Source: Allolobophora icterica
Taxonomy: Eukaryota; Annelida; Clitellata; Crassiclitellata; Lumbricidae
Reading direction: 5' to 3'
NCBI GenBank assembly: GCA_963556255.1
Contig: OY744612.1
Location: forward strand, 17,554,900-17,618,899
DNA length: 64,000 nucleotides
Shown here: one piece after another, positions 10,319-21,774 of the stretch
Layout: each line of letters starts with the position of its first letter
Position numbering within the stretch: the first letter of the stretch is position 1
Translations under genes and position numbers: made by a program
Notes under the pieces: model-generated
The model's database searches: none
Seen by the model: only the letters and a program-made list of their open reading frames with translations
Told to the model about the DNA's origin: nothing

Positions 10319-10590
10319 GTTTCGTGAAACGTTACATCACTGCGACCAACATCACATTAGTTCAGACTTCATCTTAAAATCCTCGATATCGGTAGAGTTG
10401 TAGAATCGAATCTCAGTCCGTTCTCTGACTCCACGTCTGTTCTATTTCATCTCACATAGTTTCCCAGATCTGTGTGTCCTACTATAAACGCTCTGGAATG
10501 TATGGAATATCACTGATGCTGCCTATGGCCTGCATCGGAGCCCAATGTAGCCACACATGCGCTGCTAACCGTGTCTGAGAGGGCGAATTA

Positions 10591-10807
10591 AAAAAGCGAA
10601 TATAGTCGCAAGGACAAAACTTCGACCACGTGGGACTTTTTCAACGAACCCGTATTTTCACATGGCCAGCTTTATGTTGCATTGTCGCGTTCACGAAGCA
10701 GAGACAACATCAAAGTACTCATAAAGAAAAACGACCCTCAAGGTCTTTTGCTAAATGATGCTCGAATTTTCACTAGCAATGCCCCTTTTAATCAAGCTTT
10801 CCAATAA
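10591..10807 (+). pseudogene. C-terminal tail of a PIF1-type helicase (Helitron fragment)
   Basis: The frame reads WDFFNEPVFSHGQLYVALSR, followed by SRSRDNIKVLI and a TAA at 10,805. The pattern F-x-HGQLYVALSR is the last conserved motif of PIF1/RecD-like helicases, including the Rep-helicase proteins of Helitrons. Only about the last 70 residues are present, with an in-frame stop just upstream. The downstream Helitron 3' hairpin was not identified. Confidence 0.75.
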
Positions 10808-11533
10808 ACAAATTCTTTTCTCTTCCTATCAATCCATTCTTTTTCTTTTTCAACCCGCCATATGACGGGCAAATACTCTAGTGTTTGCATAAGATTCGTT
10901 AGAAGTTTCCACAGAGTAATGGGCACTTCAGTTACATTCTGTAGACTAACAGAGGTGCTCCGTGGTTGCTGTTTATGCACAGACTAGTCAACAACGGTCT
11001 GAGTTGGGACTACTTTGTCCCAGATATATTCTGACTCAGAAACAACACGTTTTCAGGTGCACAATGCATTAGACCGCCATTAGACTGAACAATCGTTCAC
11101 TTGAAATCAGTGCTGGTTCGCGTGATGCAGCTCAATAAATATTTTATGATTATCTTAAGATACAATACAGTTTTTTCAGAATTCCAGGTTTCGCACATAA
11201 TGCTATGCGTGTCCCTTGCTGTGGATCGTGTGAATACCACTCTCGCTAGCAGGGCTTTCTGTTGTTGGGACAGGGTTCCCGAAGGCAATTTCAAACTCTC
11301 TTTGTCGGTGATAAGTCCCTATTGTCTGTCTGTTAAGGACTCAGGACGTCTCAGCTTGTGTCATCATGCTTTACTTCTTAGGTTCCCTTCTGTATTATCG
11401 ACTGACCATTGAAGTTAATCGGATTGCAAATCTTCTCGAAATGCCATCGAATGGTGTCTAGTGCATTATTATAACCACAGTATAACAGTTATAGGGTTAG
11501 ATTGCATTCAGACAAACGTGCATAGGACTACAG

Positions 11534-11716
11534 TCTAGAGTCGATTGTGTCTATCTGAAGATTTCACGTGACATCGATAACACAGTCAACATCTACATGG
11601 ATGCTGTTCGGCGGATCCAGACAGCCTACAAGGGAGGTCAAATAGACGTTCAAATCCGACTGAGCCTCTGCTGCAACCTCTCCAACCTCGTCTACGACCA
11701 GAGGTTTACACAAGGG
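11534..11716 (+). CDS. cachd1-like: CACHD1-like exon 1 of those detected (N-terminal helical region)
   Basis: Encodes an amphipathic segment (NIYMDAVRRIQTAYKGGQ) followed by a double cysteine (LSLCCNLSNLVYDQRF), like the pre-VWA region of CACHD1/alpha2delta proteins. The donor GGG|GTATTT leaves phase 0, fitting exon 2. The acceptor is uncertain: CTACAG at 11,533 or CTGAAG at 11,560 are both in frame. There must be at least one earlier exon. Confidence 0.6.
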
Positions 11717-12883
11717 GTATTTCAGTAACTTCCACTAATAAGCTATAAGCTCTTCCTAGTGATGCCAATTACATAATTATGTGTGTATGTATATTTGCAT
11801 GTAGGCGTGTTTATATAGCCATGTATGTAAAATTGTATATTTGTATGCTTGTATAATTGAATGTATGCATTGCATATATATGTCTGTATGTGTATTTGTA
11901 TGAATGTATATTTGAGTTTGCGGATTTCTCGCTCCCAGAATATTCGCTTCCCACATTTCGCACCCGAAAGTACGCCCCCTACATTTATCTCACTTTAAGG
12001 AAAGGTAAATCGGTAATCAATAAGAACGCTAGATAAACAGAAAAAAGTACAAGAAGGAAATATACCGGAAGTTCGAAATTTCTTGTTATATCCCTTCCAC
12101 ACCTGACTGTAATAATTAGATGTGAGAACTTCATTCAAGAAATATTGACTTCTTTGCAAAGGTCTGTATATCATGGTGCTCGAAAGGTTCTAAAAGGTTT
12201 GCATAATAATGATATATTTGGCAGTTGATTATAGGAGATCAGAAAGCTATAAGAAATAAAAAGCATGAGGCTATTTCAAGGAGGATCAAAACAATTGTGA
12301 ATATGCCATAACTAGTGACAAAATTGAATATTTACAGGGTACTGCGTACAAAATTTGAATTCTGGACATATCCGATCTTTGAATTCATTGAAATTCTACA
12401 TGTTTTGTCGTTTACTTCACAATAAACCACGCTAAACTATTTTATAATTCAACAAATCTGTTGTGTTTTAGGCCTATATCTATATTTCCGCGAGGGGCCG
12501 AAATTTCCGGAGGCGAAACTTCCGAGAGGGAATGTGGAGGGGCGAAATGTCCGTATTCCGTATATTTTGTATGTATGTAACACATTGTATGTGTATGTAT
12601 GTGTATGCATTATAATTGCATAGGTGTATGTATGCATGCGTTCAACTGCTCGGAGAGAACTGGTGACCTGGCACCTTTTGCACGCACCTCGACAATGCAG
12701 GGTCGCGCTTTTTCGGTGATTGGGAGCAGAGACGATTGGGCGAGTGTATGCTTGAACTTGGCCGTTACACAAATACATTACACTGTACTTTGACAATGAC
12801 AACTGCTTAGACAACCATACGCACAACTACAATCAATCACTAGCACATTATGACAATTACAATTCAACATTTTACTTTACAAG
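11717..12883. other. intron 1
   Basis: AT-rich, with short TGTATG-type runs near 11,780-11,910 and 12,560-12,630. No gene, transposon end or RNA was recognised. The 125-codon minus frame at 12,449-12,826 shows no family features. Confidence 0.5.
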
Positions 12884-13080
12884 ATCGACGACAAAAACGC
12901 GTGTCATCTGACGTCGTCTGAAATGAGGATTGACGATGCCGTGATAGACGTAATGAAGGACAACCTCCAACGACTTCCGAACATCAAATGGCAGTACTAC
13001 GGAACTGAGGATCGTCGCCACTGCAACTATCCCGCCAGCAACACATGCAGTAATTTGGCAAAATTCGATCCAAGGGTCAG
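12884..13080 (+). CDS. cachd1-like: CACHD1-like exon 2 (pre-VWA region)
   Basis: Phase 0 in, phase 2 out. It encodes IDDAVIDVMKDNLQRLPN and then the family motif IKWQYYG, ending FDPRV plus two bases of Arg. The split codon AG|G is completed by exon 3 to give FDPRVRPWY, the standard lead-in to the VWA domain. The donor is AG|GTGCGC. Exon 3 is 8.5 kb downstream. Confidence 0.82.
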
Positions 13081-13730
13081 GTGCGCAATTTTGATAGGCA
13101 TCAACGAATACCTGATGATTAAAATTCCTCAATTCTCTCAGCACCTGTCAAAAAATGCATCCAATTCAGCTTGGCGTAATTGCCTCGAGTCACAAAGACG
13201 TTAATTAGTATTAGATATCGTGATTGTAATTAGTAACTTCTATCGCTGTAACTGCTGTGGTCTGATTCTCTGATTACCTAACCAATTGGATTTCGACCGT
13301 GTTTCTTCAACGATCTCACTTGAAGCGACCCTTGATTGAGGCTGTGTGCATCGTGATATAGGAAGTCATTAGATTAGATAAGAGATCAGCTCTAAACTGA
13401 AGACTTACCTCTTCCAGTTCTGTTATTGGTTCATTAATGTTTTATATTTCCTGGATTGAATGTGCGCTTCTGAACCTTGCAAATATGGCATTATCTAAGG
13501 TGTAGTGTATTGAATTGCAGTAGCAGGCATCAGGTTATACAACAGAAAATTAAAAATTTGGAAAATTAGTTCTAGCAGATTGACTAATTTATTCTGACGC
13601 ACAATCATTGCCTCAATCTGTTAATTCACATGTACAGCAAAGAGGTGCGGTCAAATGAGGCCCACTTGGCCGTGGGAAACTCTAAAATGTCTGCAGTCTG
13701 TTGCGCTCCGAGATACACTATTTACTGTCA

Positions 13731-13880
13731 GTGCCGGTGTCGCGTGACACACTATCCGTCCTAAAACTATCCGGAGGGATGAATACATTTATCCCCCGGA
13801 TAGAATATACCGGTATAGAGTATCCGGGGTATAAACCATTTCTATCTCCCATCGTGTAAAATCATCCCCGGGGGACAAAA
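13731..13880 (+). repeat. TATCC-rich repeat end, inverse of 20,440-20,600
   Basis: Begins GCCGGTGTCGCGTGACACAC followed by TATCC and several CCGGATA/CCCCGG blocks. The reverse complement of 20,565-20,592 begins CCGGTGTCACGAAATAGACT and then TATCC. It may be one end of a 6.9-kb element or a separate MITE. Confidence 0.4.
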
Positions 13881-14754
13881 TTCAGAGGTATAATTGGTAT
13901 TATTGAAAAATGCGTATAATTGATAAATAAATATATGCTATAATCAAAATACAAAAGTGTTAAGTGTTCTAAGCAATGTTCAGAGCAAATCAAACCGGTT
14001 AGGGCCTACAGTAGGAAGGATAACCACATGTGGAAGTGGCTTTCTTCCCCTTCTCGTTAAGAGGATTTTGTCGCTGAAACATTGCTGAAGGTGTTTTCGC
14101 ATTTCTACACCAAGTTGTAATTAGAAATATACAATTATGTTTAATATAAAAGAAACATACAATTTTTTTGTTTAATGCAAGTCATTTTGAAATTGTAGAC
14201 GCAAACAGTAAGTACTATAGCCTAGGGACGGTAACGGTGTGGAACATTTTAAATTCAAAATAAATTTTAATTAATGATTTTATTGCTCTGAATTACTTTA
14301 AAAGGTCTTAAATTGTTGACTGATCAATAACGTTTTAATCTAATCACTTAGCATGATCAGACTAGATATTGTTTTATGAGAAATGACCGGGGACAGCCGT
14401 AGGCCTATTTCCAATTTAGCCAAATACCGGAAAATGACTCAGGTAGGCCTACACCAGCAATGCCAGTGAAGCCATTTGAGGCAATGAATCAACTTCAATG
14501 ACTCTTGTCTTCTTTGTGATGTTGTAATCTCACGTAAATTAAACAATGTCTATTCGCATAACTAGTTGCGTGAAGGGTTTGTTGCGATGGATGTGTCTAA
14601 AACATTGCAAGGATGACAAATATAACCATAACCATAACCATAAATTTTATTACTTCGCATAATATGCAGTAACAGAAATGATATCATTCAGTGTAAAATT
14701 TTGACAGAAAACAGATAAATTAATTAGTTTCCAATTGAAGTAAAGGGAGAAAAA

Positions 14755-15320
14755 CCCTTAACCCTTTATTGCATAGGATTTTTTTTTCGCTGAAAAAAAT
14801 ACATGTGCTAGGAAATGCATATTGTAACCAATTGGCACTGTTCTAAGGTCTAAATTATGCACAGAATTTGTATATTTGAAGAAAGAATAACTTTAACCAA
14901 ATGGTAACTACATGCAATAGCCACAGAGGTAACCGGTTGCCAATTGGCAACTACATGCACTGAGTGGGTGTGCAATACGTCACCGTTTGGCAACAAGATG
15001 CAAAAGTGGACAAACTATGCATTTTCGCGATTTTTGAAGCTCAAAATGCAATATTTCATGGCTAACGTTTTCAAGAATTAAAACTATGCCATCATACAAA
15101 ATGTTGGCACTTGGTAATTATAACATCAAAAACTTATTTCCTGCAGTGTTGTAAATTGTCACCATTTGGCTAATATGCTATCAATACTTATATTCTTGAT
15201 GGTTGCATATTGTTGCCATTTGGTATCATGAGCTTTCGTTGGAAATGCAATGAAAGTGCATGCTGTTGCCAATTGGTAGTGTTTTTTAAAACCTCCAGTT
15301 GCACGTAGTGACCAAACGGA
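14755..15320. repeat. cluster of degenerate CCAATTGG-type palindromic motifs
   Basis: At least seven copies of a motif like TTGCCAATTGGTAACT (variants CCAAATGG, CCGTTTGG, CCATTTGG) lie at irregular spacing in 0.5 kb. Another occurs at 16,876-16,892 beside the same phrase CCCTTAACCCTTTATTGCAT as at 14,755. Confidence 0.55.
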
Positions 15321-15484
15321 CGGTCATACAAACGTGTGGAAAGTTCTGATATTAAACTGTCTTAGCTGTTGATTAAAACGGACTTTAAATCAAGAACAAT
15401 TTAGCCATAGGTATGATTTTTATCAGTTCTTTAAGCTATGTATTAATATTCATATCTGCACTGTGAAAAAGACGATTTTCTTGT

Positions 15485-16160
15485 TTTTTGAATGACAGTC
15501 TTAAAGTCCCATTTCCACGAATACCTCGCCTCCCTCATCAATTTTTGATACACATATTGAGCATTTCATTGTGAATCATAATACATCTGAAAACACAAAA
15601 GCAGATTCTGAAGATTATTTTTGCTCTTTGGTATGTTTTAGTAGCGGTGATGGTTCTGAAGTTATTACCGTAAAACGGTATTTAGGCCGCCATTTTCCAA
15701 AATGGCGGCTTGGATTTAAGGGGACATTTGATATTTTTGTCTGCAGTAGGCCTTACTTAACAACTGTGCCAAGTCTCCACTTCCTGCTAATTTGTTGAGT
15801 CGAGTAATGCTTTTCTGCTAAAAAGCCATAAAACCTATTTGCGCTTTGTATGTCGCACTGAAATACAGAATTATTTTTTAAAATCCTATGTAACTTTTTT
15901 ATTTTTAATCCTACAAAAACACGTTACATATAAGAAATGTTCCCCTTTAATGAAAAGTATTTCTGCTCTTTTGTTTATTTTAGTAGCTGTGACGGTTCTG
16001 AAGTTATTGTCGAAAATCCGTATTTAGGCCGCCATTTTCCAAGATGGCGGCTTGACCACAGCCTGGATTAATGGGGACTTTTGATATTTTCATCAGTATG
16101 GCTTACTTAACAACTGTGCAAAGTCTCTACTTCCTGCTAATTAGTTGAGTCGAATTTCTT
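15485..16160 (+). repeat. 0.65-kb direct repeat, copy 1
   Basis: From the text around CACGAATACCTCG to GCTAATTAGTTGAGTCG. It is repeated at 17,680-17,730 plus 18,440-19,075. Each copy has two sub-units carrying the palindrome GCCGCCATTTTCCAAGATGG-CGGC (15,686-15,709 and 16,028-16,051). Short frames inside are not genes. Confidence 0.8.
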
Positions 16161-16946
16161 ATAATTCCTCCACTAAAGCATTCAGATCCTGTATTAAGAC
16201 ATATTTACTTACATAGATCTTCACAGAAGAGATGTGTCCAGTTGCGAGACCAAAGAACTGAAAGGGTTGTGAGATACGAGATAATTTTTACCTGTTAACG
16301 GAGCGGCCATAATTTTCCGGGGACAAGTTAAAATATATTTTTTTAAAATTATATTGGCAGAACCGGAAGCAATCTCAAAGGCACATAGGCATTAGGCAGC
16401 TGCGCACAGCCCACAGGAAGAGAAGTCCATTTGCTGCTGGCAGAGGACTTTAAGTTAACAAGTAGGGCCTAGGTACCCCGATATGGTTAGGTGCCTTGTG
16501 TAGACCTGACGCAATTGTTGGCCGAGATTTGCCGAGATACGAATCGACCGATATCAAGCGCGAGCTATACCAATTCACCTAAATAGCACCTTAGTGCCTT
16601 TTCATGACACTGTCGTTTGTGATTGCTGATATAGTCCCCCATTGCTGATATTGCTGATATAGTCCCCCAGCCCTCCCCATCTACATTTTACTAGCAAATT
16701 ACTGCCTTGAATGCGCACTAGGTTTTGATGCTGACACCTGATATTACGTCGATGTTTAGTTAACTAGTTAAGTCCATAATGTCTAGTATTACAATGTTGT
16801 GCCAGTTGCCGCTATTTTTCATGTACAAGGGTAACCCTGATAGCGGGACCCAGGTCCCTTAACCCTTTATTGCATTTTGTGACCAATTGGTAACACTCAC
16901 AAAATCCATATTCAGAGCTACATGAACCTCTCTGCTCTATGGCGCG

Positions 16947-17640
16947 ATGTTCAGTACCTATCTAGAATATTTTCTCTATGCAAAGAACTACGCAAGAGCG
17001 TGGTCTAAGCGGCGAAAACAAAAAGTTTCCTTTCTAAAGTCAAAAGAAGCAAGCAAAGATAGAGGGGATGATGAATACAAGGTATTTGAAGGACTAGATA
17101 GAGTACCATTGCATAAAACATGTCGGAGAAACTACACAAAGAAGAATAGCATAGCCACAGCAAGTGGGAAACTATCACAGCCATCAACTTCTCTTACGTG
17201 TCCAGTGCTTAGGTCAGAAACTAAGAGAATCGACCTTCCAGATGACTGTTTAATCTGCGGAGAGAAAGCATGCTTCCCTGAAGACTTCCAAAAAAACGCC
17301 TCACCATGCATAATGTGGCTAACCTTCAGTTACGTTGAAAAAATTATTACAATTTGTGAACAACACAGTGATGAGTGGGGACTGGGGACATGAAGTTTAC
17401 TTTCGTGTTGCAAATACCATTGATCTAGTAGCACTAGGTCGACTGTCATCATTTTGACTTCTACAGCAGATTTAAGCGCGTTCAACAGAAAGATTCAGCA
17501 GGCTGTCCAGAAGATTCAGTTGCTTCATCAACTTTCAAAAAGCTTTTGGAATATATTGACACTAACGATGAGTGCCAGTATAGCTTGAGTGAGCTGAAAG
17601 AAATTTTGGTCGAAGACCAAGTGTCTGGTACTCTTTTTCT
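16947..17640 (+). pseudogene. decayed transposon-type ORF with Cys/His pairs
   Basis: The + frame to 17,393 contains VPLHKTCRRNYTKKN and DDCLICGEKACFPEDF. After a frameshift it continues as FDFYSRFKRVQQKDSAGCPE and then FKKLLEYIDTNDECQYSLSE. The spacing of an H/C motif, a CxxC pair and a short-helix region resembles uncharacterised transposon-associated proteins common in marine invertebrate genomes. The superfamily is unknown to me. At least one frameshift and a missing C-terminal half make it non-functional. Confidence 0.5.
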
Positions 17641-17730
17641 TCTAATCCTTCAAATATCTTATCATATATCTTTGCTTGCTTGAATTACAGTCTTAAGTCC
17701 TCTTTCCACGAATACCTCGTCTACCTCATC

Positions 17731-18439
17731 GGTGTACTGACATAATCCCCCGGACGCCTGATTGCCCGCCTTCCACGCTACTCTCATATCTCGACGTTTA
17801 CGTCTGAGCACTTACATTGGCTGCCGCTCACTGCGCGTATCCAGTTTTCAAAATCCTGTTCCTTACCTCTCGAACGTTCCAAGGTCATGCTCCTCGTTAT
17901 CTCTATGATCTCATCTGTCGACCTCTTTCGGCTGCCTCTGGTCGTCCTCTCCGTTCTTTAGAGCGACATGACCTCTTGGTCTCTCGGACCCGGACTTCTA
18001 TGGCTCAACACCGTGCCTATGCATCTGTTGGCCCATCCCTCTGGAATGATCTTCCTTCCTTGACTCGTTCTCAGATCCGAACTGGGGGCATACCTGCTAC
18101 TTCTCGCTGTCTTAAGACTTTTCTTTTCTCACGGAGCTCCTCGCACTGGGAGCGACTCTGAATAGGTTGTACTGTGAGAGGCGTTATATGAATTCGTAAA
18201 TACAATACAATAAATACAATACAATAATCCCCGGACAGAATCCCCCCATGCCAGGACATAATCTTCCAGGTTAGGATATAATCACCTCAACCGTAGCCAA
18301 TTGAGGGGAATTTTGTCTGGGGGATTATGTCCTACCCAAAATCGGGGATTTTGTCCGGGGATTATGTTCGGGGGATTATGTCGGGGACTATATGTCCAGG
18401 GATTACGTCCTGGACTCCTGGGGATTATGTCCTACAATC
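17731..18439. mobile_element. MITE with GACATAATCCCCCGG ends, split by a LINE
   Basis: The left end (GGTGTACTGACATAATCCCC) and right end (GGGGGATTATGTC and repeats of it) are inverse. The element interrupts direct repeat 2 and is flanked by CCTCATC (17,724-17,730 and 18,440-18,446), a probable 7-bp target duplication. The inner part is palindromic. Confidence 0.6.
17756..18223 (+). mobile_element. L2/CR1-like non-LTR retrotransposon 3' end
   Basis: The frame encodes the C-terminus typical of this group: LHWLPL-type start (from 17,810), then APRYLYDLICRPLSA, HRAYASVGPSLWNDLPS and SRCLKTFLFSRSS. It ends in an (AATAC)n-like tail. ATAATCCCCCGGAC (17,742-17,755) and ATAATCCCCGGAC (18,224-18,236) flank it as a target duplication. 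Confidence 0.8.
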
Positions 18440-19075
18440 CCTCATCAATACCTGCTTCACATTTTGGGCATTTCATTGTGAATCATAATTTATCTGAAAA
18501 CAAGCAAACACAAAAGCAGAGTCTGAAGATTATTTTTGCTCTTTGGTATGTTTTAGTAGCGGTGATGGTTCTGAAGTTATTACCATAAAACGGTATTTAG
18601 GCCGCCATTTTCCAAGATGGCGGCTTGGATTTAAGGGGACATTTGATATTTTTGTCTGCAGTAGGCTTTTACTTAACAACTGTGCCAAGTCTCCACTTCC
18701 TGCTAATTTGTTGAGTCGAGTAATGCTTTTCGGCTAAAAAGCCATAAAACCTATTTGCACTTTGTATGTCGCACTGAAATACAGAATTATTTTTTAAAAT
18801 CCTATGTAACTTTTTTATTTTTAATCCTACAAAAACACGTTACATATAAGAAATGTTCCCCTTTTAATGAAGAGTATTTCTGCTCTTTTGTTTATTTTAG
18901 TAGCTGTGACGGTTCTGAAGTTATTGTCGAAAATCCGTATTTAGGCCGCCATTTTCCAAGATGGCGGCTTGACCACAGCCTGGATTTATGGGGACTTTTG
19001 ATATTTTCATCAGTATGGCTTACTTAACAATTGTGCCAAGTCTCTACTTCCTGCTAATTTGTTGAGTCGATTAAT
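18440..19075 (+). repeat. 0.65-kb direct repeat, copy 2
   Basis: Continues the repeat begun at 17,680 after the MITE insertion. It carries the two YY1-like palindromes at 18,601-18,624 and 18,945-18,968. It is nearly identical to 15,540-16,160. Confidence 0.8.
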
Positions 19076-20439
19076 GTTTTTTTCTGCTAAAAATCCTCTA
19101 CTACTTAGACAAATTTCTTATTTCGTTCCTGATGTGTTTTTTTTATTATACATCCACTCCGTTACTGCATTTTTGCAATGATCATGAATAAATTTAATTA
19201 AAATAATATTTGTAATATAACGTTTATAAGCTATAAAATGAGTGTACCGACGATTGATGTGAGAAATAATTATAATATTTACCGTGCTGGTACACAATTT
19301 TCCCACTCCGTTAACTGTCATCTCCGTGATTATAAATGTTACCCTTGAGATACTAAAATTTATTCCACTGTCAGGATAAGTCGTTTACTTAAATTATGTC
19401 TAATACAATTTATTTGACAATATATGACACTTTTAATAAATTTTTGTTTCGGCAGACTGTTTTTTTAAAGTTCACTTTTCAAATTCTGTGCTCAATTCTC
19501 GACAGGTAGTAACGGAGCGGAACTTTTTATGGTAATTTTGTATGTAATTTTGATGTTATGAGCAGATTTTTAAGACAACATCATAAATATCTCAATGCTG
19601 TTTGTTCATTTGATCACTGGGAATGATTGGCTCAAGTGATTTTTATTTTGTTATTTGGCCAAAAAAACATCCAACTTTACATTGATTATATCCCCAATTT
19701 CTATTTCCGTAACGGAGTGGAATTTCTGAATAAAATTAAAAATGTGATGGAATTAAATAATCATTTGTATTGTGATTTCTTTTATATTTATTTTATAAAC
19801 ATTAATACTAAAACATATTGGCATGTCAAACTACGCAATAAGAAGCTGTCTACTATATAGGCCTATCCATAGCTCATATGTGTTTTGGAAACGGAGTAAC
19901 GGAGTGGACAAACATTTTAGTAGGGCTTTTTTTCTGCTAAAAACTTCACAATTTTACATGTTAGTGCAAAACCAAATATATATTTGTGAAATAGAAATAT
20001 TAAAGATTTCCTCCTAACAAAAATCAATGTAATTTGCAAGAAATATATTTTGCTTCTTCAGTTAGTGAATGTGACATGTTACCGGAAAATGACTCACCTA
20101 TACGAATCGAACCATATCAAGCGCGAGATACCAATTCACCTAATTAGCGCCTTAGTCCCTTTTCATGACACTGTCGTTTGTGACTGCTGATATTTTGTCT
20201 TCCTCGTTTTGCTGGTGTACCGATTGATACGAATCGACCGATATCAGTGTCACAACTTGCCTAAGAGTAAATAGAGTATAGAGTAGAGAAAGGATCATTG
20301 ACAGGATCATTGAATTCACTGGATTCTTTGCCCACGCATGCCAACAATAAGTAGCATATAGCTTTGTCCATGACCACGACTGATATCGTTCTAAACTGAC
20401 TTAACTTGTACAATATGTAATTATTTTGACGGGGTTACT

Positions 20440-20600
20440 TTTTGACGGGGGGGGGGGATAATTTCGTACGACTCATGGGGGATACTTCTGCACGAGGGGG
20501 GTAGTCCCTCCCGTTCACTTTCATCCGGCAGGATACTCCATTCTGCTAATGGGATATAGTTGTATGGGGGGATAGTCTATTTCGTGACACCGGCCTTACG
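20440..20600 (-). repeat. TATCC-rich repeat end, inverse of 13,731-13,880
   Basis: Contains a run of about 12 G (20,446-20,458), then GGATACT/GGATAGT blocks, and ends ATTTCGTGACACCGGCC, the inverse of the 13,731 end. Confidence 0.4.
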
Positions 20601-20905
20601 ATATTTCGGGCCCCGTGTAGAGTATACTGTACGGCCCCCCATGACACAAGTCAACTTGTTTTTCATTACTAATAATTTTATTTTAGTAGATTGTTAACAA
20701 GTACAACCAGTCAAATTTAAGTACACATGAGAATTCTGGGATATAAAGGAAGTTGACTTCTATTTTAATGACAAAGAAAAGATTTTTAATCGAAACCATA
20801 ATAGCCCTATTATGATTAGGGTGTCCTGTTGACGTTAATTTTCTGCGACATTTTCGCCCCCTCTAAGTTGCGGGCCCCTTGCAACCTCACGGTTCGCACG
20901 CCCCT

Positions 20906-21365
20906 CAGGGCCGCCGACAGAAATTCCGGGCCCCTGGGCAGAGTAGTCACGGGCCCCTAGGCAGAGAAGTCGCGGGCCCCTAGGCAGAACAGTCACGGGC
21001 CCTTAGACAGAGCATGCAGTTACGGGCCTCTAAACGGTCTTTAGGCTTTACATAAATATAATATCGTACGGTCGTACGAAAAAAATAAAAAAAAACAAAT
21101 TGAAATCATAAAAGTGCGTGTACGACCGTACATTATTATATTTATATAGACTATACAACTATGATTTTATTCAGATGCTCGAAGTTTAAGCTGGTTGTAA
21201 ATTGTAATTAAGCTTCAGATAAAATACTTTAAAAGGCATAAATCATAAATTTTGTACAACTGATCATAATATTTTCCATAAGTTGATTGCGGGCCCGGCC
21301 CGGACCCCTAAAAAGTCGCCGGGCCCCTGGGCATTTGCCCCCCTTGCCCCCTCTCGGCGAGCCTG
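20906..21365. mobile_element. hAT-type MITE with perfect 8-bp target duplication
   Basis: A 460-bp element starting CAGGGCCGCCGACAG and ending CTCGGCGAGCCTG, imperfect inverted repeats of the hAT style, flanked by ACGCCCCT at 20,898-20,905 and 21,366-21,373. GGGCCCCT repeats near both ends may be subterminal binding sites. No ORF. Confidence 0.75.
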
Positions 21366-21608
21366 ACGCCCCTTAGCCCGGCACTGGGTTAGGGTTAGAG
21401 TAAATCTCCTCTGAAGAATAGCTATAAGCTAGTCTTCTTGACTGGGCTTTCGTGTGGCGCTGAGAAATTTAGGAGATTAAATTTTATGTTGCATGACATT
21501 ACAACGAGCGGTAACATATTTGCTCACTCTCATTGGGCGGTCGACTACATGACTTTCGTGTCCAAACTATTATTTTACCTACTTGCATGTGTACATGTAC
21601 ATGTACAG

Positions 21609-21774
21609 GCCTTGGTACACTACTACCCTGAATACCCCGAGGGACATCGTCATCCTGATCGATCGATCACTATCCATGAGCAATCCATACAGTGGCAGCA
21701 TCACGACTATGAAGATTTCTGTAGCAAAAAAAGCTGCTGCAGCTCTGGTTCAATACCTGAATGCCAACGACAGG
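21609..21774 (+). CDS. cachd1-like: CACHD1-like exon 3 (VWA domain, MIDAS)
   Basis: Encodes PWYTTTLNTPRDIVILIDRS followed by LSM and a helix, KISVAKKAAAALVQYLNAND. DRSLS is a canonical DxSxS metal-ion-dependent adhesion site, present in alpha2delta subunits but altered to DxGxS in vertebrate CACHD1. Acceptor TACAG|G, donor AGG|GTATGT. Confidence 0.9.

Noticed and set aside
21386..21400. Telomere-like GGGTTAGGGTTAG
   Set aside because: Only two units, internal to an intron.
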